A DNA stretch of 64,000 nucleotides, taken from positions 3,168,001 through 3,232,000 of the forward strand of contig NZ_CP029189.1 of assembly GCF_008642275.1 (NCBI RefSeq), written 5' to 3'. Positions 33,961 through 42,593 of this stretch are shown here, in pieces. The notes under the pieces were generated by a model. The model was given only the letters and a program-made list of their open reading frames with translations, was not told the DNA's origin and ran no database searches. A program made the translations under genes and the position numbers. Within the stretch, counting starts at the first letter, position 1, and every line of letters begins with the position of its first letter. This DNA comes from Streptomyces venezuelae (GTDB lineage: Bacteria; Actinomycetota; Actinomycetes; Streptomycetales; Streptomycetaceae).

Positions 33961-34647
33961 ATGCGCACCACCACCTCGCTCATGGCATCGGCCACGGCCG
34001 TCGCCGCGCTGCTCACGCTCACCGCCTGCGGCGGCGGCGACAGCGGCGCGGCACCGGTCGTCGGTGCCGGCTCCGGCGCGGACGGCGGCACCGGCGCCGA
34101 CACCGACGGAGGCCCTCACGAGGGCACCCTGGAGAACCCCACCAAGAACGGCGGGGTCAACGGGAACGCACCCAAGGACGGGACCGCCTTCCAGAAGCTG
34201 CCCAAGGCGGGCACCATGGCCGCCGCCGCCCGCTTCGTCAACAGCCACACCGACTGCGCCCGGCTCAGCTCCACCCCCGGCGAGAGCGGACCGACCGGCA
34301 TGGGCGCCGAGTTCGACAAGGCCGCCACCGTGACCGAGACCGGATTCTGCGGCTCGGGGCGCCGCACCACCCTCGTCCTCTACAAGGACGCGAAGGCCTT
34401 CCAGACCGCCTTCAAGGCCGAGATGGCGAAGAAAGGCAGCAAGGGGAACCCCAACCAGGGCATCGTCGTAGGCCAGGACTTCGCCATGGGATCCGTGGAC
34501 TCGGACGCCATGAGCGCCCTGCTCGAACCGCAGGCCGGACTGCTCATGCTCAACTGCCACCCCGACTTCAAGCCGCCGAGCGGCTTCCGCAAGGAACCGG
34601 CCCTGGTGAAGGGCTGTGTCCTCACGGACTACTACAAGGACGAGTAG
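33961..34647 (+). CDS. Secreted lipoprotein of unknown function
   Basis: A 228-aa protein with a typical lipoprotein signal (ATAVAALLTLTAC, Cys at about 23) and a Gly/Asp-rich linker. The mature domain has cysteines in SHTDCARL, TGFCGSG, LNCHPD and KGCVLTD, which may pair as disulfides. It was not matched to a named family. The region immediately downstream holds GC-rich repeats and an IS110-type element. Confidence 0.78.
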   Translation: MRTTTSLMASATAVAALLTLTACGGGDSGAAPVVGAGSGADGGTGADTDGGPHEGTLENPTKNGGVNGNAPKDGTAFQKLPKAGTMAAAARFVNSHTDCARLSSTPGESGPTGMGAEFDKAATVTETGFCGSGRRTTLVLYKDAKAFQTAFKAEMAKKGSKGNPNQGIVVGQDFAMGSVDSDAMSALLEPQAGLLMLNCHPDFKPPSGFRKEPALVKGCVLTDYYKDE

Positions 34648-34664
34648 GAGCGGCGTCCGTGCCA

Positions 34665-34697
34665 CCCCGGGGCCGCCCCGGGGCCGCCCCGGGGCCG
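34665..34697. repeat. Three tandem 11-bp units CCCCGGGGCCG
   Basis: Three perfect 11-bp units each contain the palindrome CCCCGGGG. They lie between the lipoprotein stop and the IS110 element and may act as a terminator. Confidence 0.85.
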
Positions 34698-34715
34698 CCA
34701 CCGGACCGGGTTGAT

Positions 34716-36029
34716 GCTCCTATTGACTGTCAAGCAGCGGTGAGCCAGTCCCGGTAGGCGTGGGCGAGGTCGTCGTCTCGACGGATTCCGCGTTCGAGGG
34801 TGGAGATGGTGGCCGGCCAGAGGCCGAAGTGGCGTGCGGCGGCGGTGAGTGTGATGTTCTTGGACTGCCGCAGAGGTCTCAGATCGGCGATGGCGGGGAC
34901 GGTGACCGTGGTGGTCAGGCAGCGGAATATCTCCCGGGCGATGGCTCGCTTCAGGAGTCGGATGATCTCCCTCTTCGTGCGGCCGGCGGCGGTCTGGCGT
35001 GCCACGTACTCGCGGGTGCGGGAATCGCTGGACATGCGGACCAGGGCGATGCGGTAGAGGGCGGCGTTGGCGGCCCGGTCGCCTCCTCGTGAGAGGCGGT
35101 GCCGGTTCGTCCGGCCGCTGGACGCGGGGACCGGTGCGGCTCCGCAAAGGGCGGCGAAGGAGGCCTCGGTCCGCATGCGTTCGGGGTTGCCTCCCGCCGT
35201 GATCAGCAGTTGGGCCGCGGTGTCGGGGCCGACTCCGTAGGCGGCCCGCAGACCCGGGTTCTGGACGGTGGCCTCGCTGTCCAGGGCTTTGGTCAGGGTC
35301 GCGTGCTCGGCGGTCAGCTCTTTGACGCGCCGGGCGAGGATCTTGAGCGCGGCGAGGACTGCGGTGTGGACCGCGTCCCCGGCCGGTCGCAGCCGGGCCA
35401 GCGCATTGGTGCGGTCCGTTCCGCTGAGCTGCCCGTATTTGGCGCGGATGCTCTCGGGCGCGGTGAAGAGGATGTGGGTGATCTGGTTCAGGGCAGCGGT
35501 GCGGGCCTTGACTGCGGAGCGGGCGGCATTGTGCAGGGCGCGTATGCCGGCGACGGTGTCGTCCTTGGGCGCACTGGAGGCCCGTCCGGACATGACGGCG
35601 CGGGCGGCGGCGTAGGCGTCGATGGGGTCGGACTTGCCGATGCGACGGCGTTCGGCGCGGTCGGGACGGTTGACCTCGACGACCGCGTGCCCGTGTTTGC
35701 GTGCGGCGCGGGTGAAGCCGGCGCCGTATGAGGAGGTGCCTTCCACGCCGATCGTGATCACCTGGCCGTGGGCATCCAGGAACGCCAGGGCCGCGGCGTA
35801 TCCGGCAGCGGTGGTGGTGAACTCGGCGTCTGCGAGGCGGCCGCCGTTGTCGCTGATGACCGCGACGTGGACGGTGTCGGCATGGGAGTCGACCCCGCCG
35901 AACACATCCTGGTCCGCGATGTCCTGCGCAGCCTCTGATGTCATGCTGATGATGCCTTCCCAACCGGAGGTGGGCACCGGCCGGGTGGCGCAGACAGGAC
36001 ATTGAGGGGGCTTCTGACCAAGCTCCTAT
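34716..36029 (-). mobile_element. IS110-family insertion sequence
   Basis: The octamer GCTCCTAT occurs at 34716-34723, just past the transposase stop, and at 36022-36029, upstream of its start, giving a unit of ~1.3 kb, the usual size for IS110 elements. No terminal inverted repeats were seen, as expected for the family. IS110 elements are now known to use a bridge RNA from a non-coding end; the spacer upstream of the transposase is the place to look. Boundaries are inferred from the octamers. Confidence 0.7.
34730..35944 (-). CDS. IS110-family transposase
   Basis: A 404-aa DEDD transposase/recombinase. The N-terminal RuvC-like half carries the acidic residues in GGVDSHADTVHVAV, TIGVEGTSSYGAGF and GKSDPIDAYAAARAV. 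The C-terminal half is a Transposase_20 domain (VGPDTAAQLLITAGGNPERM, then AALCGAAPVPASSGRTNRHR) containing the usual catalytic serine region. The start is placed at the ATG of MTSEAAQD, with GGGAAGG ten bases upstream. The frame is intact, so the element could be active. Confidence 0.95.
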   Translation of the reverse strand: MTSEAAQDIADQDVFGGVDSHADTVHVAVISDNGGRLADAEFTTTAAGYAAALAFLDAHGQVITIGVEGTSSYGAGFTRAARKHGHAVVEVNRPDRAERRRIGKSDPIDAYAAARAVMSGRASSAPKDDTVAGIRALHNAARSAVKARTAALNQITHILFTAPESIRAKYGQLSGTDRTNALARLRPAGDAVHTAVLAALKILARRVKELTAEHATLTKALDSEATVQNPGLRAAYGVGPDTAAQLLITAGGNPERMRTEASFAALCGAAPVPASSGRTNRHRLSRGGDRAANAALYRIALVRMSSDSRTREYVARQTAAGRTKREIIRLLKRAIAREIFRCLTTTVTVPAIADLRPLRQSKNITLTAAARHFGLWPATISTLERGIRRDDDLAHAYRDWLTAA

Positions 36030-36189
36030 CAGGTCATGTTCCGCCCGGCCGGAGCCGTGAGAACAGGTCCCGGCGGCCGGACAGAACAACCGGAGGACAA
36101 CCCAGCAGGGCGTCAGTCAGTGCCCGAGCCACGACCACCGGAACCTGAGTATCAGCATCAATGTCAGTGCCGTCCGCGAGACTGGCCCC

Positions 36190-37278
36190 ATGCCCACGGC
36201 CGATGAGCTCCTCAGTGCGGAAACCGTCACCACCCTGGCCCGGCTGCTCGCCCGTGCGGGCGGCCGCCGGTCCTCCCCGGCTCTGCGCGCACGCGCCGAC
36301 GCACTCGACGGACTGACCTTCAGCGGCCGCGTCGCCGCCGTGCGCGACGCCGTCCTCGACGACCTTCCCGCCGAATGGCCCGCCTTCGAGGCCGTCGTCC
36401 GCACCGCCCTCGCCGATCCCGGCTTCGAGGGGTGGATGACCTTCCCCGTCGACGAGGCCGTGGCCGTACGCGGGCTGGAGGTGTTCGAGCCCGGCCTGGA
36501 GCTGCTGCACGACCTCACCTCCCGGCTCACCGCCGAGTCCGCCGTCCGGCCCTTCCTGCGCGCCGACGCCGGCCGCGCCCTGGCCGTCGTACAGAAGTGG
36601 ACGGACGACCCGGACCCGCACGTACGGCGCCTGGCCAGCGAGGGCACCCGGCCCCGGCTGCCGTGGGCCCCGCAGCTGCCCGCCTTCGTCGCCGACCCGC
36701 GGCCGGCCCTGCCGGTGCTGGACGCCCTCTACCGCGACGGGTCCGAGTACGTCCGCCGCTCCGTCTCCAACCACCTCAACGACATCAGCCGCGACCACCC
36801 CGACCTCGCCGTCGAGACCGCGGCCCGCTGGCTGGCCGAGCCCGCCGACACCACCGACCGCGTCGTCCGCCACGGGCTGCGCACCCTGGTCAAGGCGGGC
36901 CGGCCGGAGGCACTGACCCTGCTCGGGCACGCCCCGGACGTACCGGTCACCGTGCACGGGCCGGTGGTGACCACCCCGCGCGTGGCCGTCGGGGAGTACC
37001 TCGTCTTCGACTACGCCGTCACCAACACCGGAGAACTCCCGGCCGAGCTGGTGATCGACTACGTCGTGCACCACACGAAGGCGAACGGCACCCGCACCCC
37101 GAAGGTGTTCAAACTCGTCACCCGCCCGCTGGCCCCCGGCGAAACCCTCGCAGGAACCAAGCGGCACTCCTTCAAGCCCATCACGACCCGCCGCTACCAC
37201 TCCGGCGAGCACCTGGTGCAGCTCCAGGTCAACGGCCGCGTCCGCGGCGAGGCCGTTTTCTCGCTGGACGCCGGATGA
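36190..37278 (+). CDS. DNA alkylation repair protein, AlkC-like (HEAT repeats plus C-terminal Ig-like domain)
   Basis: A 362-aa protein. The N-terminal two thirds are HEAT-like helical repeats (VQKWTDDPDPHVRRLASEGT, RPRLPWAPQLPAF, SEYVRRSVSNHLNDISRDHP), the pattern of AlkC/AlkD DNA glycosylases that remove N3- and N7-alkylated bases. The last ~110 residues form a beta-sandwich (FDYAVTNTGELPAELVIDYV, TRRYHSGEHLVQLQVNG) as in AlkC proteins that grip DNA. It begins ~160 bp from the IS110 end and is followed 54 bp on by a large unknown gene. Confidence 0.88.
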   Translation: MPTADELLSAETVTTLARLLARAGGRRSSPALRARADALDGLTFSGRVAAVRDAVLDDLPAEWPAFEAVVRTALADPGFEGWMTFPVDEAVAVRGLEVFEPGLELLHDLTSRLTAESAVRPFLRADAGRALAVVQKWTDDPDPHVRRLASEGTRPRLPWAPQLPAFVADPRPALPVLDALYRDGSEYVRRSVSNHLNDISRDHPDLAVETAARWLAEPADTTDRVVRHGLRTLVKAGRPEALTLLGHAPDVPVTVHGPVVTTPRVAVGEYLVFDYAVTNTGELPAELVIDYVVHHTKANGTRTPKVFKLVTRPLAPGETLAGTKRHSFKPITTRRYHSGEHLVQLQVNGRVRGEAVFSLDAG

Positions 37279-37300
37279 TCACTGCGGCATGCTGCGGGGC

Positions 37301-37336
37301 ATGACCTACGGAATCGAGTCCCACCCCGCCCGGTGA
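37301..37336 (+). CDS. Possible 11-codon upstream ORF overlapping the next gene
   Basis: ATG at 37301 opens a frame reading MTYGIESHPAR and stops at TGA 37334-37336, overlapping the GTG start of the 595-aa gene as GTGA. A weak GCGGGGC precedes it. It could couple translation of the large gene, which has no ribosome-binding site of its own. Confidence 0.35.
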   Translation: MTYGIESHPAR

Positions 37337-39120
37337 GCGCCCGCGAAGAGCGCCAGGCGCTCACCTCCCGGACGACCTCCCTGTACGACTACGCCCTGTT
37401 CCGCCACGGCATCGAGCCGGACGGCCGCGTCCCGCGCAAGGGCTTTCCCCTGCCGGAGGGCCCCGCGGAGCCCAGCCGCGCGGGCCTGACCTGGCAACAG
37501 GCACAGACCGAAGTCACCGACGCCCTCACGCCCCTGCTCCACGACCCCGACCCGGTACGGGCCGCCGCGGCGGTCCACCGGGCGGCCGCCGAACTGGCCA
37601 TGCCCCACCGCACCCTGCGCGCCCACACCGCACGGCTCGCCCTCGCCGACGAGGACGCCGCCCGGCGGACCGCCCGGCAGCTGATCCGCACGGGTACGGA
37701 CGCGGCGGCCGTCGGTGTCGGCATGGCCCTGCTGATCCGCCTCGGCGAGCCCGAGGACGTGCCCTGCCTCAAAGCCCTCGGCATGCTGGGAGGTCTCGCG
37801 GACGCCGCGAGCGCCGCCCTCGACCCGCTCGACCGGCAGGCGGCCGCCCTGCTGTACATCCGCAGCCGGGACCGGCCCGGAGAGCTGACCCCGCTGACCG
37901 ACGCGGTCGCCTCCGGCGACACGGAGGCCACCCGGTCCGCGCTGGTCTCGCTGACGGACGAGGCGCAGGCCATGTGGCTCGGCCGGCGCATCGCCGAGGC
38001 CGCCGACCTGCACGGGCTGCTGCGGGCCCGGCCGCAGGACGCCGAGCTGCTCGCGCTGACCGGCCGGCTGCTGCACCGGATGGCCGACCAGCTGGAGAGC
38101 CGCCCCGACATCCTCGACTACCGGCCCGCCCGGGCCGTGTACGAGGCCTTGGTCCGGCACGCCGACCGGCTGCCCCCGACCCCGGAGCACCGCTCGCTGC
38201 TGCTGTCGATCGCCCTCGACCTGCACAGCGGCCCCGCCGTACTGCTGAACTGGCGGCCCGGGCGGCGCCGGGCCCTGCTCGACGCCCTGGACGGGCTGCT
38301 GCCCGCGGCCGCGCCGGAACCCGTACCCGGCGACCGTGAGGCGGACTGGTTCAGGCGCAACCGGCAGCTCCCCTTCGCCCGCGCCGAGGACGGTGACCGC
38401 CCGCGGTGGGAGGTGGTCGTCGTCCACGGGTCGGCGGACTCCTCCGCCGTCGAGACCCGGATCCTGGCCGACGGAGTCCCGCTCGTCGCCGCGCTCTTCG
38501 GAAAGGGGCGGGGCAACCCGCCCGAGCACCTGCTCGACAGCGGCCGGCTTTGCGCCGCACCGGAGCCCCGGGAGGTGCAGCTCGCCGAGGCGTACTGCAC
38601 CGAGGGCTGCTGCGGCGCCCTGTACGTGACGGTCCGCCGGGACGGCGACGAGGTGGTGTGGGACGGCTGGCGCGGAGCGGTCGGCCCGCTGCCGCCCCCG
38701 TACCGCTTCGACGCGGACGCCTACGACGCCGAACTCGCACGCGCGGAACGGGACCACTCCTGGTGCTGGCCGGCCCGCAGCACCGCCCGGCTGATCGCGG
38801 CGGGCCTGCGGGCACGTCCCGAGCTGACGGCCCGGTGGGAGATTTCGCAGCACTGGGTCGGCACCGACTGGCGGAACCCGGACACCGTGGTGCTCCACTT
38901 CCGCCACGAACCGTCCGCGCCGCCGCCCGGCACCGGGGGATCGCTCGCCTTCCATTGGTCGCTGCCCGACGACGACGGCCCGCCCCGGGACCGGGCGGCC
39001 GCCGTCCTGCGACGACTGGAGACGGACGACCCGAAGGCCTTCGCCACCTTCGGCGGAGGCAACGACGAGCTGGCCGAAGCCCTCGGCTACCGCCCACCCC
39101 CGTCCGCCCCGCGGGCATGA
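37333..39120 (+). CDS. Large hypothetical protein
   Basis: A 595-aa soluble protein that I do not recognise. The first ~330 residues are alpha-helical and Ala/Leu/Arg-rich, possibly repeats (AAAVHRAAAELAMPHRTLRA, RQLIRTGTDAAAVGVGMALL). The C-terminal ~220 residues look alpha/beta (RWEVVVVHGSADSSAVETRI), with a cysteine pair in AYCTEGCCGALYVTV and several Trp. There is no signal peptide. GTG 37333 is chosen by overlap with the preceding mini-frame and by coding bias. It may form an operon with the AlkC-like gene. Confidence 0.7.
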   Translation: MSAREERQALTSRTTSLYDYALFRHGIEPDGRVPRKGFPLPEGPAEPSRAGLTWQQAQTEVTDALTPLLHDPDPVRAAAAVHRAAAELAMPHRTLRAHTARLALADEDAARRTARQLIRTGTDAAAVGVGMALLIRLGEPEDVPCLKALGMLGGLADAASAALDPLDRQAAALLYIRSRDRPGELTPLTDAVASGDTEATRSALVSLTDEAQAMWLGRRIAEAADLHGLLRARPQDAELLALTGRLLHRMADQLESRPDILDYRPARAVYEALVRHADRLPPTPEHRSLLLSIALDLHSGPAVLLNWRPGRRRALLDALDGLLPAAAPEPVPGDREADWFRRNRQLPFARAEDGDRPRWEVVVVHGSADSSAVETRILADGVPLVAALFGKGRGNPPEHLLDSGRLCAAPEPREVQLAEAYCTEGCCGALYVTVRRDGDEVVWDGWRGAVGPLPPPYRFDADAYDAELARAERDHSWCWPARSTARLIAAGLRARPELTARWEISQHWVGTDWRNPDTVVLHFRHEPSAPPPGTGGSLAFHWSLPDDDGPPRDRAAAVLRRLETDDPKAFATFGGGNDELAEALGYRPPPSAPRA

Positions 39121-39121
39121 C

Positions 39122-39161
39122 CCGGGTCCGGCCGGGGCCGTCCGCCCCCGGCCGGACCCGG
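39122..39161. terminator. Bidirectional terminator hairpin
   Basis: A perfect 16-bp stem (39122-39137 with 39146-39161) and an 8-base loop lie between convergent stop codons of the unknown protein and the aldehyde dehydrogenase. Confidence 0.85.
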
Positions 39162-39171
39162 CGCCGCCGTC

Positions 39172-40635
39172 TCAGCCCGGCCAGACGATCGACTGGACCT
39201 CGCTGTAGGCGTGCAGCGCGTACGAGCCGACGTCCCGGCCCACCCCGCTGCGCTTGAAGCCGCCGAACGGGGCCTCCATGTTGCGGCCGATGGTGTTCAC
39301 GCCGACCCCGCCCGACCGCAGCCGCCGCGCCACGCGGAACGCGCGTGCCGAGTCCCCCGACCACACGTAGCTCAGCAGCCCGAAGTCGCTGTCGTTGGCC
39401 AGCCGGACCGCCTCCTCCTCGTCGCCGTCGAAGGGGACGACCACGACGACCGGGCCGAAGATCTCCTCGCGGACCACCCGCATGTCGTTCGTGCAGTCCA
39501 CGAGCAGGGTCGGGGCGACGTAGAAGCCGCGGCCGTCCCCGACCACGGGGCGCTCGCCGCCGTACGCGATCTTGGCACCCTCCTTCTTCCCCAGCTCGAC
39601 GTACGACTCCACGCGGTCGCGGTGCGCCGCCGAGATGACCGGGCCGACCACCGTGCCAGCCGCCGCCGGGTCTCCGACCTTCATGAAGGCCAGGTAGCCG
39701 GTGAGCTTCTCGATCAGCTGCTCGTACACCGACCGGTGGACGATCACCCGGGTCGGGGCGGTGCAGATCTGCCCGGAGTAGAAGGAGAAGGTCGTCCCGA
39801 TCCCCATCACCGCCGCGTCCAGGTCCGCGTCCTCGAAGACGATCGCCGCGCCCTTGCCGCCGAGTTCCATCAGCTGCCGCTTCATCGTGCGGCCGCAGAC
39901 CTCGGCGATGCGCTGCCCGACGGCCGTGGAACCGGTGAAGGAGACCATGTCCACGTACGGGGAGTCCACCGCGGCCTCGCCGACCTCCACCGACTGCCCG
40001 TTGACCACGTTCACCACGCCCGCGGGCACCCCGGCCTCGTGCAGGGCGTCCGCCATCCTGAACACCGACAGCGGGTCCTGCGGTGCCGGTTTGACCACCA
40101 CCGTGTTGCCCATGGCCAGGGCGGGTGCGACCTTGCCGGCCGGGTTCGCCCACGGGTTGTTGTAGGAGGTGATGCAGGTGACCACACCGACCGGCTGGCG
40201 CACTTCCAGGGCGCCCAGGATGCTCGCCCTCCCCATCGGGCCGGCCTCCGTGACCTGCGGCGGCAGCCCCTTCTCCACCGGTTCCAGGGCGCCCTTGGCG
40301 TAGCGGCGGAAGCGGGCGACGCCCACGCCGACCTGCATGCCGCGTGCGATGCCGGTCGGCGCGCCCGTCTCGGCCTGCGCCAGCGCCGCCCACGGCTCGC
40401 ACTCCCGCTGCATGATGTCCGCGGCCCGGTCCAGGATCTCCGCCCGGGCCTGCGGGGTGGTGCGCGACCAGCTCTCGAAGGCGTCGGCCGCGGCGCGGGC
40501 CGCCTCCTCGACCTGCCCGCGCGAGGCCTCGGGGGCGAGCCCGACCACCGACTCGTCCGCCGGGTTGACCACCTCGTAGTGGCCGCCCGCGGGCTCGACC
40601 CACTCGCCGCCGATGTAGAGGGGTTGTGCCTTCAA
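39172..40635 (-). CDS. Aldehyde dehydrogenase
   Basis: A 487-aa NAD(P)-dependent aldehyde dehydrogenase: SYNNPWANPAGKVAPALAMG in the cofactor domain, VSFTGSTAVGQRI, general base Glu257 in MELGGKG, catalytic Cys291 in GQICTAPT, and EEIFGPVVVVVPF plus PFGGFKRSGVGRD toward the end. The substrate is unknown. The start is an unusual TTG that overlaps the upstream amidohydrolase stop as TTGA, with GGTGAG six bases upstream; no other in-frame start fits the family N-terminus. It is the last gene of the leftward catabolic cluster. Confidence 0.93.
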   Translation of the reverse strand: MKAQPLYIGGEWVEPAGGHYEVVNPADESVVGLAPEASRGQVEEAARAAADAFESWSRTTPQARAEILDRAADIMQRECEPWAALAQAETGAPTGIARGMQVGVGVARFRRYAKGALEPVEKGLPPQVTEAGPMGRASILGALEVRQPVGVVTCITSYNNPWANPAGKVAPALAMGNTVVVKPAPQDPLSVFRMADALHEAGVPAGVVNVVNGQSVEVGEAAVDSPYVDMVSFTGSTAVGQRIAEVCGRTMKRQLMELGGKGAAIVFEDADLDAAVMGIGTTFSFYSGQICTAPTRVIVHRSVYEQLIEKLTGYLAFMKVGDPAAAGTVVGPVISAAHRDRVESYVELGKKEGAKIAYGGERPVVGDGRGFYVAPTLLVDCTNDMRVVREEIFGPVVVVVPFDGDEEEAVRLANDSDFGLLSYVWSGDSARAFRVARRLRSGGVGVNTIGRNMEAPFGGFKRSGVGRDVGSYALHAYSEVQSIVWPG

Positions 40636-42371
40636 CGGGTGCTCACCGTCCTCGTGTCCCGGCCAGAGCGGAGCACGGTCCCGGGGATCGCCCCGGTCAC
40701 CTCGTCGTCGCGGATGGTCTCGACGCCGTTGACCCGTACCGAGACGATGCCGATGGCCCGTGCGTCCAGCCGCGGGCTGTCCCCGGGCAGGTCGTGGACC
40801 AGGGTCGCGGGGCCGGCCTCGATCCGTTCCGGGTCGAAGAGGACCAGGTCCGCGTGGAAGCCCTCGGTGAGGCGGCCGCGCTCGCGGAGCCCGAACAGCC
40901 GGGCCGGGTCGTCGGTGAGCATCCGTACCGCCTGCTCCAACGGCACCAGCTTGCGGCCGCGCAGGCAGTCGCCGAGGAACCGGGTCGTGTACGGGGCCCC
41001 GCACATCCGGTCCAGGTGCGCGCCGGCGTCGGAGCCGCCGAGCATGACGTCCTCGTGCTGCCAGGTCTCGGCGCGCAGGGCCCAGCTCGCGGGGTCGTTG
41101 TCGGTGGGCATCGGCCACAGGACGGTGCGCAGGTCGTCGTTGGCGCAGATCTCCACCAGGCACTGGAAGGGGTCCTGGCCGCGTTCGGCGGCGATGTCGT
41201 TCACGACCCGGCCGGAGAGGCCCTCGTTCTCCTTGCTGTACGTGTCGCCGATGACGTACCGGCCGAAGTGGGCGAGGCGCCGGAAGACGCCGGCCTCCTT
41301 GCTGTCGGCGCGGCGCAGCATCTCGGCGCGTACGTCGGCGTCGCGGAGCCTTTCGATCCGCTCGGGCACGGGGAGGCCGAGGACCTCTCCCCAGCCGGGG
41401 ATGAGGTTGAGCGCGCAGAAGGTCCCCAGCGACATGTTCATGGGGGTGAGGATGGGCATCGTCAGCGCGACGATCCGGCCTCCGGCCTTGCGGGCGCGCT
41501 CGCTGGGTATCAGCTGGCGCGGGACCCGTTCGGGGACGGAGGCGTCGATGGTGAGGACGTTCCAGTTGAGGGGCCGGCCGGCGGCGGCGCTCATCTCCAC
41601 GAAGAGGTCGATCTCGTCGTCCGAGAACTGGTCGAGGCAGCCGGCGACGATGGCCTCCAGCTGGGTGCCCTCGTGTTCGGAGACCGCCTTCGAGAGGGCG
41701 AGCAGCTCGGCGGGCCGGGCGTGGCGGGAGGCCACGGGGGCGCCGGAGCCGTCGGAGTGGGTGGAGGACTGGGTGGTGGACAGGCCCCAGGCGCCGGCGT
41801 TCATGGCGTCGTGGAAGAGGTCGAGCATCTGCTGCATCTGCTCGGGGGTGGGCTGGCCGCCGACGGCGTCCTCGCCCATCACGTGGCGGCGCAGGGCGCA
41901 GTGGCCGACCATGAAGCCGGCGTTGACGGCGATCCGGCCTTCCAGGGCGTCGAGGTACTCGCCGAAGGTGGACCAGGTCCAGTCGACGCCCTCCTCCAGG
42001 GCCTTGAGGGCCATGCCCTCGACCTTGCTCATCATGCGGCGGGTGTAGTCGGCGTCTTCGGGGCGGGCCGGGTTGAGGGGCGCCAGGGTGAAGCCGCAGT
42101 TGCCGCCGGCGACGGTGGTCACGCCGTGGTTCATGGAGGGTGTGGCGTACGGGTCCCAGAAGAGCTGGGCGTCGTAGTGCGTGTGCGGGTCGATGAAGCC
42201 GGGGGTGAGGATCAGCCCGGTGGCGTCCTCGGTGGTGCAGGCCTCTTCGGTGACGGTTCCGGGTGCGGCTATCACCGCGATCCGGCCGTCGCGTATCCCC
42301 ACGTCCGCGACGCGGGCGGGGGCGCCGGTACCGTCCACGACGGTCGCGCCCTTGATCAGGTGGTCGAGCAT
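40632..42371 (-). CDS. N-acyl-D-amino-acid deacylase-like amidohydrolase
   Basis: A 579-aa amidohydrolase-superfamily enzyme of the D-aminoacylase type. It opens LIKGATVVDGTGAPARVADV, then carries the metal motif FIDPHTHYDAQLFWDP, a second site HGVTTVAGGNCGFTLAP, and ends with GSDAGAHLDRMC and RGRLTEGFHADLVLFDPE. It hydrolyses an amide or related bond using bound Zn; the physiological substrate is unknown. The ATG follows AGAAGGGA. It is translationally coupled to the aldehyde dehydrogenase and lies among LLM and SDR genes, so a shared degradation route is plausible. Confidence 0.88.
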   Translation of the reverse strand: MLDHLIKGATVVDGTGAPARVADVGIRDGRIAVIAAPGTVTEEACTTEDATGLILTPGFIDPHTHYDAQLFWDPYATPSMNHGVTTVAGGNCGFTLAPLNPARPEDADYTRRMMSKVEGMALKALEEGVDWTWSTFGEYLDALEGRIAVNAGFMVGHCALRRHVMGEDAVGGQPTPEQMQQMLDLFHDAMNAGAWGLSTTQSSTHSDGSGAPVASRHARPAELLALSKAVSEHEGTQLEAIVAGCLDQFSDDEIDLFVEMSAAAGRPLNWNVLTIDASVPERVPRQLIPSERARKAGGRIVALTMPILTPMNMSLGTFCALNLIPGWGEVLGLPVPERIERLRDADVRAEMLRRADSKEAGVFRRLAHFGRYVIGDTYSKENEGLSGRVVNDIAAERGQDPFQCLVEICANDDLRTVLWPMPTDNDPASWALRAETWQHEDVMLGGSDAGAHLDRMCGAPYTTRFLGDCLRGRKLVPLEQAVRMLTDDPARLFGLRERGRLTEGFHADLVLFDPERIEAGPATLVHDLPGDSPRLDARAIGIVSVRVNGVETIRDDEVTGAIPGTVLRSGRDTRTVSTR

Positions 42372-42412
42372 GACGTCCCTTCTGCCGGAGTTCGCGTTGC
42401 GGCCCGTCTCGT

Positions 42413-42504
42413 GGGGCTCCGCCCCCGCGGGCCCGCGCCTCACACGCCGGCGGGGCTGGAATGCCCAGCCGGCGTGTGAGGCGCGGGGTGTGGGGCGGAG
42501 CCCC
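42413..42504. repeat. Large palindromic repeat (REP-like/terminator)
   Basis: Perfect 20-bp inner arms (42432-42451 and 42468-42487) are flanked by 13-bp outer arms (GGGGCTCCGCCCC at 42413-42425 with 42492-42504). It fills the gap between two same-strand genes. Palindromes with a CCGGCG-TTTGAGG or GTGTGAGG core occur widely between Streptomyces genes. Confidence 0.85.
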
Positions 42505-42593
42505 CGCGGGCCCCGGCCGGTGGCCGCCCGGCCGGGGCCGGTGCGGGACGGCGGTCCGGGAAGACGCCGTCCCCGTAGGTGCCCCCGCAGGGG

